A DNA stretch of 64,000 nt from Akebia trifoliata (taxonomy: Eukaryota > Streptophyta > Magnoliopsida > Ranunculales > Lardizabalaceae): the NCBI GenBank assembly GCA_017979445.1, contig JADQWC010000643.1, positions 1-64,000 on the forward strand. The letters are read 5' to 3'. The position numbers and the translations under genes were made by a program. Under the pieces are notes generated by a model. It was not told the DNA's origin, did no database searches, and saw nothing but the letters and a program-made list of their open reading frames with translations. This document shows positions 12,089 through 22,868 of the stretch, one piece after another. Numbering within the stretch: the first letter of the stretch is position 1; each line of letters opens with the position of its first letter.

Positions 12089-13986
12089 TTATCCCGAAAA
12101 ATTACCGAACTTAATAAAACATCGTACATGTTCCTTTTTGTAAATAAGACAGTAACGTTTGGTCTTCTTTATGAACAAGATGGCCAAATGAAAGAAGTAA
12201 AAACACCCTGAGAAGCCTTCGTATTTCTTTCGATCTTCAGGAATCGGCTCGGGAGAATCATCGGTGAGTTGCTCAGGGACAGGCTCGGGAACAACGACTG
12301 GGACAACGTCAGGTTTCTTCATCGCCTCCTCGGCCTTCCTTAGCTTCGCTTTCACTTTGTTATAAGCTTTATCCCAAGCCTCCTCCGAAGAATCCAGTTG
12401 TGCTTGAAGGGACTTGAGCTAATCCTGGAGGGCTCTCTTTTGCTCCACTTCTTTGGCCTTCACCAGTTCTTCCAAAGAAGAAATTTTCCCCTCCGCAAGA
12501 GCCAACTTGTCCTTATTTTGCTCCAGCTCGGATAGTGAGCTATCCAAGCTTGATTGGAGTTTCTGAGAATTGGCCGCAGCCGCATCCCTCTCAGCCTGAA
12601 GCTGAAGAATACGACCTTCCACAACCCGAAGGTTATCTACGGAAGCGTCGCGAGATTCCACAAGCTTGGCCATGGCGTGTTGGGCCTGATCAAGAAGGAG
12701 GAAGAGCGTTAGAAGGATGCAAGAAGGGAAAAGATGTAGCAAAACAAAAGAAAGAAAAAGTAAGGGGCTTACCACGACCAAAGCTCGGAATGCATCGCGT
12801 GAAAATTTTGCCGAATCAGCAGTAAAACTCCGGCGAACTTTCTCCACGTTGCGCGGGAGCGCGAACGCATTGAAGATCGTCCTGGCTACCGCCGGGTCAG
12901 ATAAGGCAGAGTCCCTATCTGACACCGGCCTCCCCCTAACCGTGGGTTGTACCACCCAGGGGGAAGGAGGGGGCAGAATTTCCCTCTGCGCCGATCCAGC
13001 CGAGGACACCTGGGATGGCTCGGCTGGACGACTAGTCCCCTCGGAAACCGGAGGTGGGGGAGTTGGAGCACCGGGGCTAGGGAGCGAGGCCTCCTCCTTA
13101 ACCTCTTGAGAAGAGGTTGATGGTCTTCCTTTTCTTCCTCCTCCGGAGCAGCGCGCCCCACCCCGGTAGCTCCAGTCTGCAGGGTGGGGGGAACTTCTGC
13201 AACTTTCTCCTTGGAGTTCGAGCCAAGGATTGGTTGGGGGCGCTTGGATTGGAGCGCCATGTCGGACCGGCGGATGGCGGGGGGTAGAAAGGCTGTAGCG
13301 TGGTCGTAGAGGTCGAGATTGGAGAAAAGATGGGTGATCACCACCGAGTCCCCGGGGAACTTATCTTTAGTTGGATCTGCGCAGAATCAGACAATATGAA
13401 ATCAGTCTACAGGGAAGGAAATTGGAAAAAGCAAGAAGAAAAGAACTAAGAAACACTCACCATGGGGGTTGAAGGATTGATACGACAAGAGGGGAAGCTC
13501 GTCCCCGGGAACGCCTTCCCACTGACCGGAGAGTTGGATTGGGAATAAAAACCAGTCCTTGTTCGAGTTAGGAAGCTCAACCAAGGACGGCTTCCCCCTC
13601 CTCTTGGAAAGATAAAAGAAACCCGACCTGTTCGGACATTTTTTAAGGACAAACTATGCCTTAACATTCGAAAGGCCGAGCTGCAGGCCTTCTTCCAGTC
13701 TATCATTCATCAGCTCGAAGGCCTGAATTAGACGGAAGAAGTTCTCACTCATTTGGCCGGGAGTCCTCCTATAGAAGTTCAGCACCTCTCGAGTTAGCCT
13801 GCTAAGAGGAACTCGGAGGCCAGCCTTCAGTTGTCCTCAGTGTACCACAGTGGTACCTGAGGAACACTCACGCTGGGTAAGGGTCTCATCCACATAGGAT
13901 AGACCCACACCGCTGGGGATGCTGAAAATATCCCGGACAGCGTCTAATGGAGGGCGAACAGGGGAATGAGATTTCCCCTTGACCAT
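12089..13986 (-). pseudogene. Antisense Transposase_28-type ORF of a Tat/Grande element, decayed
   Basis: Read leftward from ATG at 13986 (MVKGKSHSPVRPPLDAV). Exon 1 contains the AGLRVPLSRLTREVLNFY block characteristic of the PF04195 'putative gypsy type transposon' family and ends at GT near 13460. Exon 2 starts after an AG near 13379. A second intron (GTAAGC...TTGATCAG) lies at about 12686-12774. The last exon encodes a coiled coil (roughly AKLVESRDASVDNLRVVEGR onward) and a proline/acid-rich tail. Defects are an in-frame TGA after TTVVH, a TAG after LGLSNVKA, a TAG after KRALQD and a frameshift in exon 2. The family has no proven transposase activity, and its role in these elements is unknown. 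Confidence 0.7.
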
Positions 13987-14565
13987 TTTTAAAGAAAAGA
14001 GGCAGAGGAGAGGGGAGGGCCTCGATTTCGTTACCTTATTCTTTGGAAAAACCAAGAACTTCCGGTCACTGGGCGGCAGGCGACTGAATGGCAAAGCGAG
14101 GGCGCGATGGAGGCACTAACGAAAGTAGGGAGCACGCGAGGGGACAAATGGGCAGCGTAACAGCAAGGAGAGTGAAGGTGAAAATGAAAATAGGAAATAA
14201 GTGGGGTATTTATAGACCAGAGGGGCCTCGAGATGTGCGCTCAAGATCAACGGACGGGGTTTCTCAGATAGGTTATGATGGGGCATTAAATGATGAGAGA
14301 TCCATCAGACCGTTCGCCCCTCATCACGTGAATCAAGCCATTTTCGAAACGCCATGTGTACTCTGTATAATAATTGCGCCGTTTAAACCAACATACAGGA
14401 CACACTCTACGAGACCAGCCCAACCGACCGCCGTCCTCGAGAAACGAAGAGGCTAAATAACGGTTCGCCATAAAGAAATCATTAATCCTAGCTGAGATCC
14501 AATGGGAAGCCGCCACGTGTCAACTCACCAATTTCTTATTAATATTCTCGAGCGTCCGAGCCCTC

Positions 14566-14577
14566 GAGAGGGGGTAT
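14566..14577 (+). other. Polypurine tract before Grande-type LTR
   Basis: gagagggggtat lies directly against the LTR start TGTGGGAG. This would prime plus-strand DNA synthesis, and it supports a plus orientation for the element. Confidence 0.6.
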
Positions 14578-15129
14578 TGTGGGAGAAATTTTGAAATAAG
14601 GACACGTGGCAGGAAATTAAGCTTGGAAGTATAGATCCAAGGCTCGGATGGCCTGATAGGTAGGCCCAGCAGATTGAACTCCTCAGGTGCAAATGGATGT
14701 TTAGCTCGGACCTGAGTCACCGATCGATTAGGTAGTACGGGTAATGGCATTATAGGTCGGTTATACGGATCTGACATATGCGTCAGTTGATTGACAGCAT
14801 TAACAACTCACGTCATGTCAAATCCGCTCTAATCATCCCAGAAGTGGCAGGGCAGTTGCAACAACTCCTGCAGCTGACATGTCAGGGAGTGAGCTAACTG
14901 CCCTAGGTCACCTCAAAGGGTGGCACAGAAAACGAACCAGTTTAATGCCTATAAAAGGAAAAGGACTATGGGTAAAAGAGGTTTAATTTCTTCTTCTCTC
15001 TAAAACTAAATTACACTGATCAATTTGTCTAACTTGATCGTCGGAGTGGGCTGATTTGCAGGTCCGCCCGAGCTAAGAGAGAAGAAAAGTGTAGAGCAAA
15101 TTCTTACATCTACACTATCTGCAACATCA
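14578..15129 (+). repeat. LTR of Tat/Grande-type element
   Basis: It starts TGTGGGAGAAATTTTG and ends ...aacatca, about 552 bp. TATAAAAG is at 14950-14957 and a CT-rich leader follows. The sequence just beyond it (tggcagctgggtcccc) resembles a weak gypsy primer site, so this LTR may also be read as a 5' LTR; the exact 3' end is uncertain by a few bases. Confidence 0.65.
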
Positions 15130-16620
15130 TATAAGTGGCAGCTGGGTCCCCAATGGAGCCCCCACTGATTCGAGCTTTGCCATCTTCCATGTTGATGATG
15201 CCTAAAGAAAGGTAAACCAAAAAACAACAATTTTAGAAGAATCAAACACTTTATTTTAAATACTGGGTATATCCCCGCATACACCAACCTGTAAGAGAAA
15301 CAAGCCCAAATTAACTCTTGACAAGTGGTAGTCCCATTTTCTTAATAAAATCCATCTATGTAATTGTAACAAGTAACAACTAACAAGCTTATTAAAATTA
15401 TCACAGAAAATGTCCATTTGTCCATATTGGTTAAACTATAAGGCCAAATGTTTCATGTGACTAGGATGAGCAAGACTCAAAGATTTCTTAGAGGTAAAGA
15501 GATGATCTGGAGATTTGACAAAGGCAAAGGGTTGTGGATGCTTATTTTCCAAAGTCTGATATACATTGAAAAAATCCTAATCTGTAATTGTTAACAAGAG
15601 TTGGAATTACTGCAACAAAAAACTTATAAAGTCGTCCAAAAGTTTCTCTCTCTCACTAATGTCATTGCATAATGATAAATTCGAATCTAGCTTTACTATT
15701 CATGGTAATATTACTTTGTAGGACTGGTCCCACCAGTCGGTCACTCCAAAAGTATGAACGATGACCTAGGCAATCAGTGGCAATCATCTGGGTTGATGGA
15801 TCTGTGAAATATATAGAGAAAGTAAGGTAGCGTCAACGCTATAAGTAGAACTCCTGAATAAAACTCAAGGAACAACATTCTTCAGCCAACCCAAATTGTG
15901 TCAATGTCGCACCTTCAGATTGTGTTTCTGATGAGATACACCAGTAATGATATGGAAGTACTCAATATTGCAAATAATCAAAAAGATAGAAAATATGTAA
16001 TCTGAGAATGAAAAGATTTGGAAGAACAAGAATTGGGCATTGCATCCAAATTTAGAATAATTCAACCTAGTTTTTGGCTATTATGTTGCAAGCTGCATTG
16101 GTTTTAGTCCTGTTTTCCAGTGATCCAGCCATATTGGAGTCCATTTTAACTCATACTTGTTCAGGTCCCACCGTAATTGGTATTTGTATCAGTGTCAGAT
16201 TGTTATGATATTGTTCCATTTCATGGTTTCAAGCAAGGGTGTCAATGGGTAATGGGCTACCGATCTATGAAACCAAACTATCCTTGGTCTGATTTTAAGG
16301 TCTTAATCCAACTATAATTAATAGGTATCAGACCAATTGACAACATGATTAAGAGAGATTACAATGTCACAAAAATCCGGTGCAAGAAGCAGAAAATAAA
16401 TTAAAATTTATTGTTTTGTGATAGTGTGCACCTTTGTTATATAAAAATCATCTCTACTCTTACACTCACTACGTGGAAATCCCAAATTTTTCTAAAAAAA
16501 TTTGTTGGGCCTGGCCTGTCAAATTTTAAACCCGAAACTTCGCGGCTTGTGGACTACGTCTTTGGTCCATCACACTCACTCTCTACCTCTCTCTCTCTCA
16601 TTGTTTATCTTTCTCTCTAC
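15130..16620. other. Unassigned sequence
   Basis: No ORF of interest. The first ~60 bp could be a retroelement leader following the LTR. At 16242 there is one hAT-like terminus (agggtgtcaatgggtaa) without a partner nearby. The last 40 bp are CT-rich and resemble the sequence on the other side of the solo LTR (18743-18783). Confidence 0.35.
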
Positions 16621-18743
16621 TGTAGATACATAGATTTCGTCATTACGACGGCCACCTCTACTAAGGATTGGAGTCGCCACCATCCATGTTGTAAGTGGGT
16701 GTGAATGGTCACCCGTTGTGCATTTTTTTAAAAAAGTGACATTTTTGGCATATGGTGACTCACGATGGATAAGGATTGATCAAACCTTGAGATCCAGGGT
16801 AAGCGGCTCCCCGTCAAGTGACAGTAATCTCAACTCAATTCGGTCATTTTAATCAAAAATATAAGACAAAAGTGAAGTGCCACATGTTGTGTATTTGTAC
16901 ATTAAATAGGGATTTACTTTCGACTCGATTATAGGATCATCCCATTGATGGAGATGATTCTTATGGATCCTTAGCCTTGAGGTCCATTCATCCTAAGACA
17001 TCTAAAATAAAATGAAAAGGAGAGGGGATAATAGAAGTGGGAGGATGAGAGGGTAGAGAGAGAGAGGGTGGGATTGCCTTGAACCCACCTTGAAGCTTCA
17101 AAGTTTTCTTTTCTTTTCTTTCCTTCCTTCTCCTTCTTTGAGTCTTCTTGAGTCCTTAGTAGAATATGAGAGTATGAGAATGGGAAGATGTGATTAGAGA
17201 GAGTAGGGATTTTCCTTTTAGTGAGATTTGGTGTGGAGTTAATAAGAGATGATTGGTAGACTTGGTGAGAATTGGTGATAGTTGTTAGTAGTGAGAGTTG
17301 GGGGAAGAATTTTTGTAGTGAAAGTTGTCGTCTTTTTTGGGAAGAGGATGAGGGTATTTATAGATGTTGAGGAGTTATTTTAGGGATATAATGGGGTAAA
17401 ATGAAGAGAAGTGATAAAATGGTGTGGGATTTAAGAGAAAGGTAGGGGTAAATTAGAGATGATTGAAGGACATTTCTGTATGAAGGGTAAATGGGTTGTT
17501 TTACAATCCAAATGGGTTGGATCTTTCAACTCATTTGGATTGAGTATTAGATGGAATAAAATAAATGAGAGTGGTTGAGAGGATGAGATTGTGTAAGAGA
17601 GTAATTAATTGGTGAAGTGAGTTGATGGGATATGATTTTGATTAAAAGAAGGATTTTGTAAGAAGGTGGTTGATGATATTTTGGAAGGGTGTGGGAGATA
17701 ATGCCATGTGTCAAAATGGGTGGAGATGAAGGGTTGAGATGGGTTGATGGGAGAGGTTGAGTGTTTGACTTGAGAGGATGGGTATAGGTTTAAGTTGTAG
17801 ATGTGGGTTTTGTAGGGAATGATGAGGGTAGATTAGGAGAGGTATAGGTTAGGGGTGTGGGTAGATTAGATTTTTTTTAGAGAAAAGGTGATGGGTTGAT
17901 ATAGGTAGATTAGGGGAGGTATAGGTTAGGGGTGTGGGTAGATGTGTTTGATTTGAGAGAAAAGGTGATGGATTGATGTGTGGGTAGATGAGGTTTAAAG
18001 AAAGTGAATGGGGTAGGTAGTTGGATGAGGGAGGTGAGATGGGGTGATGACGTGTGTCACCTTTTGATGATAAAAATAGTGATTGGTTGATATGGGTTAG
18101 GATTATGGGTTGGATGTGAATTGGATATGGATAAAGGCTTGTGGGCTTTTTAGTGTATTGGGCTTGGGTTATGGAATGGTTTTGGGTTATTGGATTGGGT
18201 AGGATTTGTTTTGGATTGGATTTTTGAGGGTGTAGGTTATTTTTAGATCTTAGGTGATATGGGATTGAGTTTAGGTTAGGGGGGAGGTGAGAAATGTAAT
18301 TTGTGAGTATTGAGGGTTTGCGGGCTTTAGGTGGGCTTAGGGTAATTGGATTCAGGAGCGGAGCGGTGAAGGTAGAGGAAGTGATAGATGTCCCAAGTCT
18401 CACATTTTTAATTTTATCTATTTTTTTTAGATTTTGAATTTATTGAATTAATCAAAATGTCACGTGTTGGCAAATCGGACTTTTTAGGCCCGTTGGTGAA
18501 CTTTATAGAAAATTTGGCGTTTTTGGTTTTGAAAGTGGAGCGGTGATTATTGGGAAAACGAAGGGTTAGCCGTGTCCTCTTGGCGGGCCTCCCAAACCAT
18601 TAGGAGGTCTTAAGGGCATTGGTTCGATCAAAATGTCACTTTTCAATTACTTGGGCCCTTGAGGCCCGTTGGCCCATTTATTTGAAAAATCTATATTTTT
18701 GGGCCCTTTCGAGTAGTGGCCCATTCAAATTGAGGTATCTACA
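16621..18743 (-). mobile_element. Solo LTR, same family as element A LTR
   Basis: Read on the minus strand it starts tgtagatacctcaattt (18743) and ends ...tatgtatctaca (16621), about 2.1 kb. Flanking pentamers are tctac (16616-16620) and tctgc (18744-18748), a target duplication with one mismatch. There is no internal region, so it is the product of LTR-LTR recombination. TATAAATA lies at 17355-17362 (minus). The plus strand of 17000-18400 is purine-rich and C-poor, mirroring the G-poor sense strand of the family. A 73-bp unit is duplicated at about 17831-17870 and 17903-17942. Confidence 0.85.
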
Positions 18744-18829
18744 TCTGCCTCTCTCTTATTGTTTCTCTCCATCTTTCTCTCACAGTCGATCGATCGATCT
18801 CACTCTCTGCCTCTCTCTTTCACTATTTT

Positions 18830-18852
18830 TTTTTCTCTCTCTCTCTCTCTCT
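18830..18852 (+). repeat. (CT)n microsatellite
   Basis: A run of CT dinucleotides within a longer pyrimidine-rich region; another pure run lies at 19068-19094. Confidence 0.9.
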
Positions 18853-19067
18853 TATTCTCACTCAATCGATCGACTTCTCCATTGTTTTCTCACAGTCGAT
18901 CGATTTCTCTCCCTTTCTCCCTCGATCTCATCTCTGGATCGATCTCATCGCTCAATTGCTCTCTATTTGATCGCTCGATCTCTGATCTCTCGATCTCTCA
19001 ACATTGGAAACGATGGAGTGATCTCTCACTCTCAAAGTGATCTGTTCACTGTTGTTTTTTAAGGTGA

Positions 19068-19094
19068 CTCTCTCTCTCTCTCTCTCTCTCTCTC
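19068..19094 (+). repeat. (CT)n microsatellite
   Basis: Uninterrupted CT run followed by 'cgtcgatgg'. Confidence 0.95.
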
Positions 19095-21387
19095 GTCGAT
19101 GGATCCAAAACATTGTTCAAATTGATGAGGATGAGATCTAGGGTTTTGGATTCCAAAAAAAATATTAATTTTGATTTTTTGTTTCCCAAATGTGTTAATT
19201 TTACATGAAACAAAACCTAAAAACAAATAAAAATTTGATTAAGGATCCAAATGATTTCATAGATTTGAGTGTTTCGATATGATTAGATCTGAATTTTTTC
19301 ACCATTTTTGTCTTTCTCCTTGGATTCAAGTAGATATTCTATGGTGAGATTTTGAGAAGTTATGGTTTGTTTAATCTGATTATAAAACGGAGGGAAAATT
19401 TTCTTTGTTTAGCGGCTTTAGAGCTCTTCAATCTTTGAATTTTCTTTACTTTTTGATGTTGTAGGAAGCATGTGAGACAAAGAACAGCTTGGGGAAGATC
19501 TTTGTTGCACGATTTGAAACGGTACAAATTTTTGATTTTAGCTTTTCACGGATTTTAATGTTTCTCGTTAATTTAGAATTTAGAATTTAGAATTTAGAAT
19601 TGATAAATTTTATGAAAGTAAACAAACTTTATTTAATAAAATTTGCATTGAAAAATACATCATAACTCTACTATTGTCCATAGTAGTTATGTTTTCATTC
19701 TCCCCATGACCATAGTTTGATTGCATTTTTTGTACTATTTATAAAGTTTGACTAGTATCACCAGTCTTATTATGCTACTCATCACCTCCAATTAGTTTCA
19801 ACAAATAGTTCTTGATCAATAAACGCCCCTTCCAATTTGAGCTGAGTTTACCATTGTTCAGCTCTTTGGTATGCGTCAAATTACGAGAATTAAACTAGGA
19901 GTCCTAAGTAGTAGTTGAGTTAAATACAAACCTGTGATATTAATCAAAAGTATCCATCGTCAACGTCGGGGTAAATACCAACAGGTTTCACCTCCTTGAC
20001 AAGATTTGCAGAAATCCAATGTATGGAAATCATCATACAGGTAGATGCTATAGGCCATAATGTCGTTGGATCTGTTGGCACAAAGAATTCCTCCACATGG
20101 AAATATTATATGATCAAAATCAGGAAAAGGTATCATTTAATCTCTTGGTTGTCCAATCATCCTTCATGAAACATAAAATGCCACATAAATGATCTCCACT
20201 GTCAGATATGAGGCAAGAGAACATTATTATCTCCATTGTGGGTGGGCGGTTAAGGGTTTTTAGGCAAAAACATCATTCTTAAAATGTGGGGCAGCATGGC
20301 AAAATAAGAAAGCCAAAGAGGGTTCTCTGATATATGATACTTTCAGGGAGTAAGTCAAAATGCTTGAGTTATATCTTAGCTTATTACTTAATTAAGGGAG
20401 AGAACAGTGGCGCATTAGAGATTGGACAACATCAATATGTAGCTATATATATTCATCTGATTCGAAACTTCATGGTAATGTCCAATATATACTCTAATGT
20501 AGAGTTTTGTTGGGGATTTTACATTTATGTCCAAGAAGTTTTCAGAAAGTACCTGATGCTTCTCGAGTGCCAAACAGTTGTACCTTCGTTGTCCCAAGTC
20601 ATCACCCTCTTCTCAACTTATATTCTTCACTGTACATAGCCAGCAATCTAAGCCACCATTCACAATGCATCCTGAATAAATAGGCAAAAATATTGTAAAG
20701 AACACAAAAGGAGCCGATCAGGTGGTTAAGGGGGCCATATATTTCAGAAGTAGTTTCCTTGATTAGATGGTTGGTGCTCATGAGTTGTGTGCCCCATGTA
20801 TCAATAGAAAAATAAAAATAAAAAACACAGAAAGCTCCTGTATTGACAAATATTTAGATGAGGGATGTCCTAACTAATACTTTCCTTTGATAATTAAATT
20901 TTTTAACAGAACACAATCAACCAATTGACAGGCCCTAAACGCTAATCAACTGAAATGCCAATAACTCAATTCCATCTACCCGAGAAGTCTTCCAATAACT
21001 CAATGCCAATAACTGAAATGCCTCTTCCTTCTCTTTTTCTCTTTTGTTTTTTAATTCTTTTCTTTTTCTTTCGTCTCATATATTCTTCACTTTTTTTTTA
21101 CTTTTTTATTTTCTATTTTTCAATCTCTCTCTGTGTGTGAGAGAGGACATCATAGCTGTAGTGCACCATGGCCAAATTTCAACTTAAGATTTGATTTTAT
21201 GTTTTAGCTAATATTTTTATTGTTTTATTGGTTCATTCTATATCTCAGATTCATCATTTTGTTGTTGTTGAGATTCAATCACCCAATATTGATATACCCT
21301 CTCTTTGTCAAAGCCAAGAAAGAAACCAATCCATGGCCAAATCACACCGAATCCATTACACTTCTTACTTAACATTAGAAGTTTTGA

Positions 21388-22226
21388 AATTTAGCAAATA
21401 ATGTTTAAAATTACTCAGTACATTATCCCAATGTTCAACTTAATTGATTTTTGATTCTTATAGACCATTCATGATTAAGGTCCGTAGCCAAGTCCCTCTT
21501 AAATTACTGGTATATGACCATTGTTAGAACAAAAATGTTCACTAAGGTAAGATGAATGGATTTAAGTGGACATCAGCAGACATGGTCTACTAATGTAGCC
21601 TTTGTATCCATGATCCCACTCTAATAGAGATTGTGCACAACGGTTGTTTCGAGTTGGATCAAACAACACCCTTAGACATCTTGGATGAAATCACAGCATT
21701 ATTGGTTCAATGCTGGATTGAGCCATGTCTCGGCCACCTATCACCTTCTTCACTGCTCCAATTCGTTAGCATGTGATCTCACTCTCACCAGCAGATTCAA
21801 TATCTTACCTGCTATTATTTATCTTCACCAGTCCCTCTGAGTCAATCTTGATTACAGTTATTTTTCGGTGTTTCAAACTGCTATTATAAGTTGGATTCAG
21901 ACCTGTAATGAGCCATTAAATGACTGAAGCACAACTCTAAACATCAATAAAATAAATCAAATCAAATCAAATAAAAGAATGATGCCCACCCTGCTATTTT
22001 GACCAAAACCGAAATTACTATTTTTGGGGGACTATGCCAGCTACAAGAAATGGCACTATTTAAATCATCGTCATCGTCATCAGATCCATGTTAAGCTTTT
22101 GACTTTATTTTACGCTGGTTGTCAACCTGAAGCATCAGTTGAATGGTCTATAAGAATCAAAAATCAATTCAGTTGAACATTGGGATAATGTACTGAGTAA
22201 TTTTAAAAATTTACATTATTTGTCAA
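21388..22226. repeat. Long inverted repeat, possible foldback/MITE-like element
   Basis: The arm at 21388-21471 is the near-perfect reverse complement of 22140-22226, about 80 bp with a short indel near the outer end. The arms flank about 670 bp of non-coding sequence. The arms include 'cattatcccaatgttcaact' and its complement. No target duplication or transposase was identified, so the class is unknown. Confidence 0.8.
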
Positions 22227-22868
22227 ATCAATAAGAAAATGGAAAAGAAAGCTAAAAATTGAGACAAACACAAAACCCAATTTACATAACATCTCAAAAA
22301 TGATGGACATACACTTATTCTGTAGATGTGTTTTACGTATTATATTATGAATGGATTCTCCTATTTTGTAAAGATCTGAAGTTATTTGGTTCAGAACATT
22401 ATTTATGACCTAAGATCATTAACTTACTTGTTTTTATTGATGATTTTGATATGCTCATTTACTTCTTAAAACATATGAAGAATCCAATTGTTTATCAGAT
22501 GAGATTTGGTTCATTATTGAGATCTTTGACAAGAATCCAATTTGATTCTTATTGGATCAGATCCAATATTGGTCCCAGATTGATCTAGACCCAATCCATT
22601 GACAGCTCTAGTTTGTTAAGGAAGGGCAGCAATGAGCAATTTGCCTTTACTTCTCTTCACTTTTAGATCCTCTTTTATCATATATAGAACTTCTCTTCAC
22701 TTTTGATTGGTTGTGGTTAGATTCCTATCACCAACATTATTATTCAAATCTTATCCTATTACAAAATTAGATAGTTTGTCACTATAAGAGATTATGTCAA
22801 GATACATTTTGTTTTCAATTTGTTGAAAGTTCCATTAAACTATGTCGTTCTACTCATTCAACTTGTAG

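Larger units (their letters stand above)
12089..15129 (+). mobile_element. 3' end of a Tat/Grande-type LTR element
   Basis: An antisense gene (about 12089-13986, minus strand) is followed by a purine-rich tract (14566-14577) and an LTR (14578-15129) in the plus orientation. Tat-lineage elements such as Grande are known to carry an antisense ORF between pol and the 3' LTR, and this order fits. GC content is visibly higher than the surroundings. The left boundary against the element A repeats near 12060-12090 is abrupt, and no pol is present. Confidence 0.65.
18744..22868. other. Unassigned region upstream of the CACTA gene
   Basis: CT-rich microsatellite tracts with repeated tcgatcgatcg motifs (18744-19095) look like a plant 5' untranslated region. 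A possible 50-60-bp exon at about 19466-19520 is framed by 'gtag' and 'gtacaa' and would encode EACETKNSLGKIFVARFET; I cannot name it. The rest may be the 5' part of the CACTA element or intergenic DNA. A single hAT-like end (attgacagctct) lies near 22600. CACTA termini were not found. Confidence 0.35.

Noticed and set aside
12535..13109. Plus-strand open frames of 96 and 130 residues
   Set aside because: Shadows of the minus-strand Transposase_28-type gene, which has the recognisable motifs.
17849..18403. 184-residue minus-strand open frame
   Set aside because: Low-complexity P/S/T/N-rich translation of the G-poor LTR strand. The lack of stops follows from base composition.
18619..19062. 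147-residue open frame rich in Ser/Leu
   Set aside because: It spans the LTR end and CT microsatellites; no domain and no conservation.
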